Source of the DNA: Aminobacter sp. HY435
GTDB lineage: Bacteria; Pseudomonadota; Alphaproteobacteria; Rhizobiales; Rhizobiaceae
Assembly (NCBI RefSeq): GCF_027568395.1
Contig: NZ_JANKZL010000007.1
Coordinates: 186,001 to 250,000 of the forward strand
Length of the DNA stretch: 64,000 nucleotides
Direction: 5' to 3'
Made by a program: the position numbers and the translations under genes. The notes beneath the pieces were generated by a model. The model had not been told where the DNA came from. It searched no databases and saw nothing but the letters and a program-made list of their open reading frames with translations. Positions 48,484 to 57,793 of this stretch are shown piece after piece; positions within the stretch are counted from its first letter, which is position 1, and each line of letters begins with the position of its first letter.

Positions 48484-49403
48484 CAGAAGCTCCTCGTCGG
48501 GCGGTCCATGATGCGGCGGCCCATCAGGCTGGCGGTCAGGTCGACCATCAGGATTGCGGTGCGGCCCCGTTCATCGAGAAACGGGTTGAGCTCGACCAGG
48601 TCGAGGCTGGAGACCAGTCCGCTGTCGTGCAGCATTTCCATGGCGAGGTGCGCCTCGCGGAAGGTGGCGCCGCCGGGAACGGTGGTGCCGACGGCAGGTG
48701 CGATCGCCGGGTCGAGGAAATCGACGTCGAGGCTGACATGCAGCAGGCCGTTCTCCGCGGCGACCCGTTCGAGGAAGGCGCGCAGCAGCGGCGCCAGCCC
48801 ATGCTCGTCGATCGAGCGCATGTCATGCACGGTAACGCCCGCCTTGGTCAGCGCCAGCCGCTCGGCCGGATCGACGCTGCGGATGCCGAGCGTGCATACC
48901 CGACGCGGATCGACCGTGGCGGCAAGCGCGGGGAAATAGCCCTCGAAGCCGGCAAGGCCGCTGGCATAGGCGAGGGGAACGCCGTGCAGGTTGCCGCTCG
49001 CCGTCGTCTCGAGCGTGTGGAAGTCGGGATGGGCGTCAAGCCACAGGACAAACAGCGGCCGGCCCTGTTCGGCGGCGCGACGGGCAACGCCCGACAAGGT
49101 GCCGGCGGACATGCTGTGGTCGCCGCCGAGAAAGATCGGCATGGCGTTGTCGCTGGCGGCATAAGCGGCTTCGGCGATAGCCGTTGTCCATGCGACGATC
49201 TCGGGCAACGACTTGAGCGCGCTGTTGGCGTGTTTGGGCACCTCGGCCGGACGAGGCTCGACAGTGCCAAGGTCAGTCACGGTATGGCCGAGTTCCAGCA
49301 ACGCCGCGCCCAGGCCCGCGGTGCGCAGCGCGCTCGGCCCCATCTCGCAGCCCATGCGTCCGGCCCCGTCTTGAACCGGAGCTCCCAGGATCTTGCAGTG
49401 CAT
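48483..49403 (-). CDS. Arginase
   Basis: This 306-residue arginase hydrolyses arginine to ornithine and urea. Manganese ligands are visible in G-G-D-H-S near residue 94, W-L-D-A-H-P-D-F-H near 120-128 and S-L-D-V-D-F near residues 227-232. The N-terminus I-L-G-A-P-V-Q-D-G-A-G is typical. It is the first gene of a two-gene unit with ocd and is divergent from the Lrp-type regulator, which probably senses arginine or ornithine. Common symbols are arcA, argI or rocF; I leave the symbol blank. Confidence 0.94.
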   Translation of the reverse strand: MHCKILGAPVQDGAGRMGCEMGPSALRTAGLGAALLELGHTVTDLGTVEPRPAEVPKHANSALKSLPEIVAWTTAIAEAAYAASDNAMPIFLGGDHSMSAGTLSGVARRAAEQGRPLFVLWLDAHPDFHTLETTASGNLHGVPLAYASGLAGFEGYFPALAATVDPRRVCTLGIRSVDPAERLALTKAGVTVHDMRSIDEHGLAPLLRAFLERVAAENGLLHVSLDVDFLDPAIAPAVGTTVPGGATFREAHLAMEMLHDSGLVSSLDLVELNPFLDERGRTAILMVDLTASLMGRRIMDRPTRSF

Positions 49404-49539
49404 TCGTCGTCACCCGCCAATTGAGCTTGAAGAGGGCATATTGGACGGGTTCACGCTGGCATTTTGAAGCCATTGAAATGGTGGTTTCGATATGCAAACT
49501 GTCCAAATCGGCGGTCAAAATGCGCGGAATGGAACCATC

Positions 49540-49977
49540 ATGGACGATTTGGACAAGCGGCTTGTCACCTTGCTTCGTCACCAGGCGCGCAGCAGCATCT
49601 CCGATCTGGCAGTCGATCTCGGTGTTTCCCGTGCCACTGTGCGGGCCCGCATGGAGCGGTTGGAAAAGTCGGGCGACATTGTTGGCTACACTGTCATCCT
49701 ACGCGCCGACGCTGTCGACCAGGCTGTGCGCGGCATCATGCTGATCGAGATCGAGGGCCATGTTTCGGATCGGGTGATCCGCGCCCTTGGCGGCTTCTCG
49801 GAAGTCTCCGAAATTCACACCACCAACGGTCGCTGGGACCTGGTGGTCGAACTGCGGACTTCCACGCTCACCGATCTTGACGCCGTCCTGCGCCGCATCA
49901 GGCTGATCCCAGGCATCACAGGCAGCGAAACAAACCTGCTATTGGCCACGCCGCGCAGCACCAAGGCGAAGCTATAG
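49540..49977 (+). CDS. Lrp/AsnC-family transcriptional regulator
   Basis: This regulator of about 145 residues has an N-terminal helix-turn-helix (D-D-L-D-K-R-L-V then S-I-S-D-L-A-V-D-L-G-V-S-R-A-T-V near 19-34) and a C-terminal RAM ligand-binding domain. ATG 49540 gives the usual family length; ATG 49492 is in frame and would add 16 residues. It is divergent from arginase, so it most likely activates arginase-ocd in response to an amino acid, as in other bacteria with this arrangement. Confidence 0.88.
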   Translation: MDDLDKRLVTLLRHQARSSISDLAVDLGVSRATVRARMERLEKSGDIVGYTVILRADAVDQAVRGIMLIEIEGHVSDRVIRALGGFSEVSEIHTTNGRWDLVVELRTSTLTDLDAVLRRIRLIPGITGSETNLLLATPRSTKAKL

Positions 49978-50034
49978 TCAAACGCCCGGACGCGATGGAG
50001 GCGCGACACAGGGGTGCGCCAAACCGGCCAACGT

Positions 50035-50736
50035 TCAGTCCTTGGCCATTTTTTGCCGACGCCCGAGGCTGCCGATGAACGCGTCGAAGGCGGCGATATC
50101 GCCGGGTTCGGCTTCCTGGCCGCTGAAGGACAGCAGATAGGCCGGCACATACGAGACCCTGACGTCGAGTGCTTCGTCGACGTCGAGGGTGTAATGGCCA
50201 ATCTGCATGAAATAGAGCACGCGGGCGCGGATGAAGGCGTTCTTTTCGTCATAGCCGTAGCGCTGGTACATGGCGGTGATTGCATCGATGCGGCGCGTAT
50301 CCGCTTCGTCGATCACGGCCCGGATCGAGGGATCGCGTCGCGCCCAGATGCGGACGGCAATGTCGAGCTGCGGGTCGAACAGCCGGTCGTCGATCCAGCA
50401 TTGGAACACGTTGAGGATCGCGCGGTTGATGTTTGGCGCCGGTCTCAAGGCGTGATCGACCACCGGATCGGTGTTGCTGCGCAGCCAGTTCTGCAGCAGC
50501 TGTTCGTGCAGGTCTCCCAGGCTCTCGAAGAACCAGTAGAAACTGGAGCGGGAGACGTTCAGCTTCCTGGCCATGACCTGGATCTTGACCTGGTCGATGC
50601 CGTCCTCGACCAGCGTCTTGATCGCCAGGTTGAGCCAGTCCTGCTTCGACGTCCGCGACGATCCCTCGATTGCCGCTTCTTCGACCGGTTTCATGTCCTC
50701 CCCTGAAGCGGCTGCCTTCCGTTCTTTTTGTGGCAT
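50035..50736 (-). CDS. TetR-family transcriptional regulator
   Basis: This 233-residue regulator has a polar N-terminal tail of about 28 residues. A TetR helix-turn-helix follows (D-Q-V-K-I-Q-V-M-A-R-K-L-N-V-S-R-S-S-F-Y-W-F-F near 48-70), then a ligand-binding C-terminal part. It is divergent from the peptidase/peptide-transport operon, with palindromic sites between them, and is the probable repressor of that operon and of itself. The ligand is unknown; a peptide or amino acid would fit the context. Confidence 0.88.
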   Translation of the reverse strand: MPQKERKAAASGEDMKPVEEAAIEGSSRTSKQDWLNLAIKTLVEDGIDQVKIQVMARKLNVSRSSFYWFFESLGDLHEQLLQNWLRSNTDPVVDHALRPAPNINRAILNVFQCWIDDRLFDPQLDIAVRIWARRDPSIRAVIDEADTRRIDAITAMYQRYGYDEKNAFIRARVLYFMQIGHYTLDVDEALDVRVSYVPAYLLSFSGQEAEPGDIAAFDAFIGSLGRRQKMAKD

Positions 50737-50826
50737 GGTCCGTCTTCCCCTTTTTGACCCTTATACGGTCGGCGTCAGGCCCTTGGCAGCGAATTTTTCG
50801 TCACGTCGAAGTCGCCAGACTTTTAT

Positions 50827-50856
50827 GACATAGAAATGTACATCTATGTCTAGACA
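50827..50856. promoter_or_regulatory. Candidate TetR operator
   Basis: GACATAGA (50827-50834) and TCTATGTC (50843-50850) are perfect 8-base inverted arms separated by 8 bases. The right arm overlaps TGTCTAGACA (50847-50856), itself a perfect 10-base palindrome. The site lies between tetR and the peptidase gene. Confidence 0.6.
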
Positions 50857-50900
50857 GGCGTGATATTGCCTGTAATGTTGCCGCCTAACGCACAGGCAAC
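50854..50900. promoter_or_regulatory. Alternating ACAGGC/GCCTGT elements
   Basis: ACAGGC occurs at 50854-50859 and 50892-50897 (in ACAGGCAA), and its complement at 50868-50873 (in TTGCCTGT, 50866-50873). GTTGCC (50877-50882) and GGCAAC (50895-50900) form another pair. The cluster lies about 100-145 bases before the peptidase start and may be extra operator copies or a second regulator's site. Confidence 0.45.
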
Positions 50901-50998
50901 CTCGCCAAGCCGTTGGATTTTCTGGCCGGTGCACCGTGTGTGCCCGGGCGGAGGAGGTGCGTCTGGCGTGTGCCGAGTTGGCCCTTGGAGGAGAGCCC

Positions 50999-52966
50999 AT
51001 GGAGCGAGATTTCCGTTCGTCGCCCGAGTTCACGGCGACCTTGAAGCTGTACGGAGCGCTGCTTGCGCCGGGCGGGCACATATACAGCGGTCGCGCGCTG
51101 TGCGGGCACGAGAATGTTCCGCATTTGCACTTCATCGGGCAGAGCTTCGAGGGCGGTCTCGAATATGGCGTGAGCAACAGGCTTTGCCGCGTCGCGCGCA
51201 ATGGTGGCGCGATCGAGCGCCTGAATGAACGGGACACCCGTCAGATAAGGCTTTCGCCCGCGGGCGACGCACTGGCGGTGGCTTGTGCCGGCGACGACGC
51301 TGCAGCCGACCGGATCGAGATCTGGTCGGACGGCCGCTGCCTGAAGACGCGGACCGTTGCCGGACGGATCGAGCAGATCGACTGGTCGGCGGACGGATCG
51401 AAGCTGCTGATGGTGGTGGCGGGCACGGCCGCCGATCTTGCCGGCATTCATGGCGGTTTCGCCCAGAAGCAGAAGTCGGATGCGCCAGCATGGATTCCGG
51501 AAGTCCGCTCCGACGAAGGCGGCGAACTGTGGCGTACGATCTGGACCTGGGACGGCGAGGGCGAGCCGCGTCAGCTCACGGCGGCACCCTTGAATGTGTG
51601 GGAAGCAAGCTGGTGCGGCGACGGTTCGATCGCGGCGATATCAAGCGACCATCACAGCGAGGGCAGTTGGTATCGGGCGGTCCTTTCTCTCGTCGATTCG
51701 ACCACCGGCGTTGCAACGACGAAATACAGTCCGCCCGACCAGATCGGCTGCGTCAGGGCTTCGCCCGATGGCGGCAAGATCGCATTTGTCAAAGCGTTCT
51801 GCAGCGACCGCGGCATCGTCTATGGCCAGCTCTGCCTGCTCGACCCACGCAGTGGAGCGGTCGAGGTGCTGGACAGCCGGGGCGCCGACGTGACCTCGGT
51901 CGAATGGCGTTCGCCGTCCGTCATCCACTTCGCCGGCCTTCGCGGTCACGAAACGGTGGCGGGCGACTACGATCTGACGCGCTCGACAGCGACTGAAAGC
52001 TGGGCGTCCAGAGATATGGCCCATGGCGAGTGGGTTCCGGCCTCGTTCCCGCTAGGCGCAGGAAGCTGCCTGTTCGTCGGTGAGGCCTATGCGCGGGCGC
52101 CGTTCCTGGCAGAAGCGTCCGCCGCCGGCGTGCGCGAGGTGGTAACGCTGGCTGCGCCCGAAGCGGAGCAGGCAATGTCGCCTTGCGGCTCCGTCGAGCC
52201 ATTCACCTGGACAGCGCCCGATGGGTTGGAGATGCAGGGCTGGGTGGTACGCCCCCGCGACATCAAGGGGCCGACACCGCTTCTGGTCGATGTCCATGGC
52301 GGTCCGATCTCCGCGCACCGCAATCGCTGGATGGGGCGGATGCGCACGACGCCCATGCTCGTCAGCCTCGGCTGGACGGTTTTCTACCCCAATCCGCGTG
52401 GCAGTACCGGCAGGGGCGACGCTTTTGCCCGCGCCGTCAAGGGCGACATGGGCGGCGCCGACGTGCTCGACATCATCAGCGGCGTCGACGCGCTGGTGGC
52501 AAAGGGCTGGGCGGACGACGCCAAGGTCGCCGTGACAGGAACCAGCTATGGCGGCTTCATGTCGGCCTGGCTGCCGTCGCAGAGCGATCGCTTCGCCGCG
52601 GCGATCCCTTTGTCGCCTGTCGGCAACTGGTACAGCCAGCACCGCACGACGCAGATCCCCGAATTCGACGAGATCATGCTTGATGCCTCGCCCTGGGCGG
52701 AAGCGGGGGCCTATTTCGAGCGCAGCCCGGCCTTCTTCAAGCACAAGAAGAAGGTGCCGACGCTGGTGATGGCCGGCGGCATCGACCGCAGCACCCCGGC
52801 GGGCCAGGCGGAGGAATGCTACTTCGCTGCCGTCAGGTCGGGCTCGCCTGCCGAGCTCGTCATCTATCCCAACGCCGGGCACAGCATGCGCAGCTACCCG
52901 GAATATTTCGACAGCGCTGCCCGCATCCTGTGGTGGCTCGATACATACGTGCATAACGCCGCCTGA
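50999..52966 (+). CDS. S9-family serine peptidase
   Basis: This 655-residue peptidase is of the prolyl oligopeptidase / acylaminoacyl-peptidase type. The N-terminal part (about 40-400) looks like a beta-propeller, and the C-terminal part is an alpha/beta hydrolase. The nucleophile Ser is in G-T-S-Y-G-G near residues 516-521, the acid Asp is in G-G-I-D-R-S near 595, and the His is in N-A-G-H-S near 627. No signal peptide is seen, so it probably acts on imported peptides in the cytoplasm. ATG 50999 has GGAGGAG 5 bases upstream. It heads the operon with the oxidase and the peptide transporter. Confidence 0.88.
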   Translation: MERDFRSSPEFTATLKLYGALLAPGGHIYSGRALCGHENVPHLHFIGQSFEGGLEYGVSNRLCRVARNGGAIERLNERDTRQIRLSPAGDALAVACAGDDAAADRIEIWSDGRCLKTRTVAGRIEQIDWSADGSKLLMVVAGTAADLAGIHGGFAQKQKSDAPAWIPEVRSDEGGELWRTIWTWDGEGEPRQLTAAPLNVWEASWCGDGSIAAISSDHHSEGSWYRAVLSLVDSTTGVATTKYSPPDQIGCVRASPDGGKIAFVKAFCSDRGIVYGQLCLLDPRSGAVEVLDSRGADVTSVEWRSPSVIHFAGLRGHETVAGDYDLTRSTATESWASRDMAHGEWVPASFPLGAGSCLFVGEAYARAPFLAEASAAGVREVVTLAAPEAEQAMSPCGSVEPFTWTAPDGLEMQGWVVRPRDIKGPTPLLVDVHGGPISAHRNRWMGRMRTTPMLVSLGWTVFYPNPRGSTGRGDAFARAVKGDMGGADVLDIISGVDALVAKGWADDAKVAVTGTSYGGFMSAWLPSQSDRFAAAIPLSPVGNWYSQHRTTQIPEFDEIMLDASPWAEAGAYFERSPAFFKHKKKVPTLVMAGGIDRSTPAGQAEECYFAAVRSGSPAELVIYPNAGHSMRSYPEYFDSAARILWWLDTYVHNAA

Positions 52967-52991
52967 ACAGGCGGCAAGAAGGGGGAACATC

Positions 52992-54251
52992 ATGGCCACG
53001 AATGCAAAACGCGAGCGGATCGTCGTTGTCGGCGGCGGCATCATCGGTTGCTGCACCGCCTACCACCTGCTGAAGGCAGGCGCCGACGTCACCATCGTCG
53101 AGGCCGGCGAACTCGCCAAGGCGACCAGCGGCGCAGGCGCCGGTTTCGTGTCGCACTGGTCTGCCGGCATGATCCCGCTTGGCGAGGAGGGGTTCAAGCT
53201 CCAGCAATACGGGCTCGACTTCTACAAGGCACTGAGCGAGCTCGGCGACGAAATCGGCTACCGTCCCAACGGCACGCTGATCATGGCGCTGACGGAAGAA
53301 GGTCGCGAAGAATTCGTACGTCCTGTGCTGGACTCGCCTTATGCGCCGGCCGAAATGCAGGACCTCAACGCGGCCGAGATTGGCGAGAAGATGCAGGGCC
53401 TGATCGACCCGTCGAAGGTCCACTCGGGCGCCTACAACCCTCATGGCATCCAGTTCGACACGACGCTGGGCCTGCGTGCGCTGGCTGGCGAAATCGCCAG
53501 GCTGGGCGGTACGTTCCGGGACCATACGAAGGTCGTTGGCATTGAAGATGCCGGCAACGGCGTGACGATCGAGACCGACAAGGGCACGTTGCAGGCCGAT
53601 GGCGTGGTGATCGCCGCGGGCGCCTGGAACAACGAGCTGCTTGAGACGCTCGGCTGGAAACTGCCGCTGCTCCGGGTGCTCGCAACCCGCATCGTCACCG
53701 ACAGCCGTGGCCTGCCGTCGACCATCCCGACCGTCCAGTGCCGCGAACTGGGCCTTTGGCTGCGCGAAACCTTTGGCGCCATCATGTGGGGAACGGGTGG
53801 GCACTACCACTCTTATCACAAGCTCAGCGACGCATGGATTGCGCCCGGACAGCCGCACAAGCCTGACCTGATGCAGGCCATGGCCGATGGCGATCTCGCG
53901 CGTCTGCAAGAAATCTTCCCGCCGCTGCGCGGATCGAAGATCTCGAACTGGGCGCAGGGCGTGCCCTGCTACACCCCCGACCGTGGCCTGCTGGTCGGCC
54001 GCGTCCCCGGCACGGCCAATGTCGTTGCTGTGGGCGGTGACAACGAAAGCGGCGTGAGCCATGGCCCGGGCCTTGGCCGCCTGTCGGCAGAACTGATCCT
54101 CGGCCAGAAACCTTTCGTCGATCCGACCCGCTTTCGTCTCGAGCGGTTCGAGAAGGACACCTTCGCCACCGAAGCGGAGGTCGAAGCAGCCATGCCGAAA
54201 TGGTCGCGCAGGAGGCGTGAGGGGCATTTCGCGGATGCGCAGCGTGCGTGA
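52992..54251 (+). CDS. FAD-dependent amino acid dehydrogenase (DadA-like)
   Basis: This 419-residue flavoprotein of the DAO family resembles D-amino acid dehydrogenase (DadA). The FAD-binding motif V-V-G-G-G-I-I-G-C-C is near residues 12-21, followed by the E-A-G end of strand 2. The C-terminal G-H-Y-H-S-Y-H and A-V-G-G-D-N-E-S-G-V-S blocks fit the substrate site and FAD tail. It could oxidise D-amino acids, opines or N-methyl amino acids; the substrate is not determined. A GGGGGA ribosome site precedes the ATG. It sits between the peptidase and the peptide importer. Confidence 0.82.
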   Translation: MATNAKRERIVVVGGGIIGCCTAYHLLKAGADVTIVEAGELAKATSGAGAGFVSHWSAGMIPLGEEGFKLQQYGLDFYKALSELGDEIGYRPNGTLIMALTEEGREEFVRPVLDSPYAPAEMQDLNAAEIGEKMQGLIDPSKVHSGAYNPHGIQFDTTLGLRALAGEIARLGGTFRDHTKVVGIEDAGNGVTIETDKGTLQADGVVIAAGAWNNELLETLGWKLPLLRVLATRIVTDSRGLPSTIPTVQCRELGLWLRETFGAIMWGTGGHYHSYHKLSDAWIAPGQPHKPDLMQAMADGDLARLQEIFPPLRGSKISNWAQGVPCYTPDRGLLVGRVPGTANVVAVGGDNESGVSHGPGLGRLSAELILGQKPFVDPTRFRLERFEKDTFATEAEVEAAMPKWSRRRREGHFADAQRA

Positions 54252-54320
54252 AGCGCAAAGCCGCCGTCCGGTTGCCTTGAATATGCTGGTCTACGGTGAA
54301 GGGCCGGGAGCACGGTACGG

Positions 54321-55325
54321 ATGAGCGCGCCGGGCAACGACCAGATAGCGACCTCAGCAGGGCGCTCGAACAACCTGCTCGCAAGGCTGATCCTGCGCCG
54401 CATCCTGCTTGGCTTCGGGCTGCTGCTGGCGGCCTCGATGCTGGTCTATGGCGGGGTCGAGATGCTGCCGGGCGATTTCGCCGCGACCTATCTCGGGCGC
54501 GACGCGACACCGGAATCGGTCGAGCATGTGCGCAAGGAACTGGGCCTCGACCGCCCGATGATCCAGCGCTACGGCGAATGGCTGGGGGGCATCGTCCAGG
54601 GTGATTTCGGAACCTCGTGGTCCAACCACAACTCGGTCGCCGAGCAGCTTTGGAAACGCCTGGGCAATTCGATGCTGCTTGCCGTTGCCTCAGCAGCAAT
54701 CGCGGTTCCGTTGGCGCTCGGCCTTGGCATGATCGCAGTGCGCTACCGCAACCGCTTTCCCGACCGCGCCATCAGCATCCTGTCGCTTGCCGCGGTGTCG
54801 TTGCCCGAGTTTTTCATCGGTTACCTGCTCATCCAGTTCTTTACCGTCCAGCTCGGCGTCGCGGCCTTTCCAGCGACCGTTTATGACGGGATGAGCCTTG
54901 GCGAACGGCTTTCGGCCATCGCCTTGCCGGTGCTGACGCTGGTCGTCGCGGTGTTGGCTCACATGATGCGCATGACGCGATCGGCGATCCTCAACGTCAT
55001 GTCGTCGCCCTATGTGGAAACCGCCGAACTAAAGGGACTTTCGGCGCTGCGCATCATTGCCGAACACGCCGCGCCCAATGCCGTGGCGCCCATCGTCACG
55101 GTGATTGCGCTGAACCTTGCAGCGCTCGTGGTCGGCGTCGTCGTCATCGAAGTGGTGTTCGTCTACCCAGGCATCGGCCAATACATGGTGGATGCCGTGA
55201 CGGTGCGCGACATGCCCGTTGTCCAGGCCTGCGGACTGATTTTCGCGGCCATCTATATCGTACTCAACCTGTTGGCCGACATCGTTTCGATCCTGGCGAA
55301 CCCACGCTTGAGGCATCCGCGATGA
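54321..55325 (+). CDS. Peptide ABC transporter permease (DppB-type)
   Basis: This 334-residue inner-membrane permease is of the dipeptide/oligopeptide/nickel family. An N-terminal helix follows a short polar start, then a periplasmic region (G-L-D-R-P-M-I-Q-R-Y near 74-83) and about five more helices. Near residue 235 it has the loop A-E-L-K-G-L-S, which contacts the ATPase. It overlaps the next permease by four bases (ATGA). Confidence 0.92.
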   Translation: MSAPGNDQIATSAGRSNNLLARLILRRILLGFGLLLAASMLVYGGVEMLPGDFAATYLGRDATPESVEHVRKELGLDRPMIQRYGEWLGGIVQGDFGTSWSNHNSVAEQLWKRLGNSMLLAVASAAIAVPLALGLGMIAVRYRNRFPDRAISILSLAAVSLPEFFIGYLLIQFFTVQLGVAAFPATVYDGMSLGERLSAIALPVLTLVVAVLAHMMRMTRSAILNVMSSPYVETAELKGLSALRIIAEHAAPNAVAPIVTVIALNLAALVVGVVVIEVVFVYPGIGQYMVDAVTVRDMPVVQACGLIFAAIYIVLNLLADIVSILANPRLRHPR

Positions 55326-56149
55326 GACTGAAATCGATGCCCATAAGTGCACGCGTGGGCGCGGCGGGGATTCTGGTCGTTGTGGCCTGCGCAGTCTTTG
55401 CGCCGCTGATCGCGCCCTACGATCAGAGCGCCATCGTCGGTGAAGTCTGGGCCCCGATGGGTGGAGACTTCCTGCTTGGTACCGACAGCCTCGGTCGCGA
55501 TCTCCTGTCGCGCCTGATCTTTGGTGCGCGCGCCACGCTCTTCGTCGCCCTGGCCGCCACCATGCTGTCATTCGCCATCGGGATGCTGCTCAGTTTCACC
55601 GCAGTCGTCAGCGGCGGCGTGGTCGATCAGCTGCTGTCGCGGTTCAACGACCTGATGATGTCCGTCCCAGGGCTGATCCTGGCGCTTGTCGTGCTCGCGG
55701 TGCTGCCGCAAGGCACCCTGATCCTCATCCTGGTCATGGCTGCGATCGACTCGACGCGCGTCTACCGCATCGGCCGGGCAGTCGCGCTCGACGTCAGCGT
55801 CATGGATTTTGTCGAGGCCGCCTGGCTGCGTGGCGAAGGCAAGCTGTGGATCATCTTCCGCGAAATCCTGCCCAATACCCTGGCACCCCTGCTGGGCGAG
55901 TTCGGGTTGCGTTTTGCTTACTCCATCCTGTTCCTCGCGACCCTGTCGTTTCTGGGCCTTGGCATCCAGCCGCCGGCCGCCGACTGGGGCGGCATGGTCA
56001 AGGACAACAAGGACGGCATCATTTTCGGCGTTTCGGCCTCGCTCATTCCCGGTGCCGCGATCGCCGGCCTGGTGATCTCGGTCAATCTGGTCGTCGACTG
56101 GATGATCAATTCCACCGCGAGCCTCAAGGGAGGGCGTGGCGATGCGTGA
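55322..56149 (+). CDS. Peptide ABC transporter permease (DppC-type)
   Basis: This 275-residue second permease has six expected helices. The typical external block G-T-D-S-L-G-R-D-L-L-S-R is near residues 51-62, and the ATPase-contact loop V-E-A-A-W-L-R-G-E is near 165. It overlaps the ATPase gene start by eight bases. It forms the channel with the DppB-type subunit. Confidence 0.92.
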   Translation: MRLKSMPISARVGAAGILVVVACAVFAPLIAPYDQSAIVGEVWAPMGGDFLLGTDSLGRDLLSRLIFGARATLFVALAATMLSFAIGMLLSFTAVVSGGVVDQLLSRFNDLMMSVPGLILALVVLAVLPQGTLILILVMAAIDSTRVYRIGRAVALDVSVMDFVEAAWLRGEGKLWIIFREILPNTLAPLLGEFGLRFAYSILFLATLSFLGLGIQPPAADWGGMVKDNKDGIIFGVSASLIPGAAIAGLVISVNLVVDWMINSTASLKGGRGDA

Positions 56150-57767
56150 GATGCTCTCGGTCCGGGATCTGCGCATCGAGGTGCGCGCGCACCAGGCTGA
56201 TGGATCGGCCAGCGACCTGGTGCTGGTAGATGACGTCTCCTTCGATGTTGGAAAAGGCAAGGTCCTTGGCCTGATCGGTGAATCCGGTGCTGGCAAGTCG
56301 ACCATCGGCCTGTCGACGCTGGCCTATGGCCGTGGTGGCGTGCGCATTTCAGGCGGCCAGGTGCTGCTCGATGGCGTTGACGTGACGGCCCTGTCGCCGG
56401 GCGGCGTGCGCACCATTCGCGGCGCGCGCGTGGCTTATGTCGCGCAATCGGCCGCCGCCGCCTTCAATCCCGCTCACAAGCTGGGACGGCAGGTCATCGA
56501 GGCGACCGTGCGGCATGGCCTCATGACGCAGCCGGAAGCCAAGAAGCGCGCCCAGTACCTGTTCAAGGTGCTCGGCCTTCCCGAACCGGAGCGCTTTGGC
56601 GAACGCTACCCGCACCAGGTCTCTGGTGGTCAGCTGCAGCGTGCCATGACCGCCATGGCGCTCTGTGCCAGGCCCGAACTCATAGTCTTCGACGAGCCGA
56701 CCACCGCACTCGACGTGACCACCCAGATCGAGGTTTTGGCAGCAATCAAGCACGCGATCTCCGAGACCGGAACAGCCGCGCTCTACATCACGCACGACCT
56801 CGCTGTCGTCGCCCAGGTCGCCGACGACATCATGGTGCTCAGGCACGGCAAGACGGTGGAATATGGCCCGACCCGGCAGATCATCGAGACGCCGCGCGAG
56901 GACTACACCAAGGCCTTGGTGAGCATTCGCCAGGCCGTGCGCGAGCCTGTCCGCAAGGCCGAGGAAGAGCTGCTGAAAATCGAAGGGCTGACGGCCGGCT
57001 ATTCGAGCATGACTGTCCTGCACGACGTGTCGCTGTCGCTGCCGAAAGGCCAGACATTGGCTGTGGTCGGCGAGTCCGGATCGGGAAAATCGACCCTGGC
57101 GCGCGTCGTCACCGGGCTGCTCCCGCCGCGTCAGGGCACCGTCACGTTCAAGGGTGAAAGGCTGCCGCCCGCCCGCAAGGAACGTACGCTCGAGCAACTG
57201 CGCCGCGTCCAGATGATCTACCAGATGGCCGACACGGCGATGAACCCGCGCCAGAAGGTCAGCGATATCATTGGCCGGCCGCTGACCCTCTATTTTGGCC
57301 TCAGGGGAGCTGCGCGAACCTCACGGGTCACTGAACTGCTTGGCCAGATCGAGATGGGTCCGCAGTTTCTCGACCGCTATCCGGCCGAGCTGTCCGGCGG
57401 GCAGAAACAGCGTGTCGCCATCGCCCGCGCCTTGGCGGCCGAACCGGAATTGATCCTGTGCGATGAGCCGACTTCCGCGCTCGATCCGCTGGTGGCTGAG
57501 GGCATTCTGAAGCTGCTGATGCGGCTGCAGGAGGCGACAGCCGTTTCCTACCTGTTCATCACCCACGACATCGCCATCGTGCGGGCGATCGCCGATCGCG
57601 TCGCGGTCATGCATCGCGGCCGCATCGTTCGTCAGGGCGACAAGGCGTCCGTCCTTGCACCACCCTACGACGACTACACCGAAAAGCTCTTGAGCTCGGT
57701 GCCCGAAATGCAAATCGGCTGGCTGGAGCGCGTCCTTGCCGGGCGCGCTCTGGTTCCGGCTGCCTGA
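56142..57767 (+). CDS. Peptide ABC transporter ATPase, fused DppD-DppF type
   Basis: This protein of about 541 residues carries two ATPase domains in one chain. The first Walker A is G-E-S-G-A-G-K-S-T near 46-54 and the second G-E-S-G-S-G-K-S-T near 310-318. Signatures are V-S-G-G-Q-L-Q-R and L-S-G-G-Q-K-Q-R. It replaces separate DppD and DppF proteins. ATG 56142 is preferred (AAGGGAGGG ends 7 bases before); GTG 56136 is too close to that site. Confidence 0.92.
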   Translation: MREMLSVRDLRIEVRAHQADGSASDLVLVDDVSFDVGKGKVLGLIGESGAGKSTIGLSTLAYGRGGVRISGGQVLLDGVDVTALSPGGVRTIRGARVAYVAQSAAAAFNPAHKLGRQVIEATVRHGLMTQPEAKKRAQYLFKVLGLPEPERFGERYPHQVSGGQLQRAMTAMALCARPELIVFDEPTTALDVTTQIEVLAAIKHAISETGTAALYITHDLAVVAQVADDIMVLRHGKTVEYGPTRQIIETPREDYTKALVSIRQAVREPVRKAEEELLKIEGLTAGYSSMTVLHDVSLSLPKGQTLAVVGESGSGKSTLARVVTGLLPPRQGTVTFKGERLPPARKERTLEQLRRVQMIYQMADTAMNPRQKVSDIIGRPLTLYFGLRGAARTSRVTELLGQIEMGPQFLDRYPAELSGGQKQRVAIARALAAEPELILCDEPTSALDPLVAEGILKLLMRLQEATAVSYLFITHDIAIVRAIADRVAVMHRGRIVRQGDKASVLAPPYDDYTEKLLSSVPEMQIGWLERVLAGRALVPAA

Positions 57768-57793
57768 CTGATCTCTAAGAAGGGGGAATGGAA

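Noticed and set aside
49460-49480. CATTT/AAATG dyad between arginase and the Lrp gene as an operator
   Set aside because: Five-base arms with an 11-base spacer are too weak to distinguish from chance.
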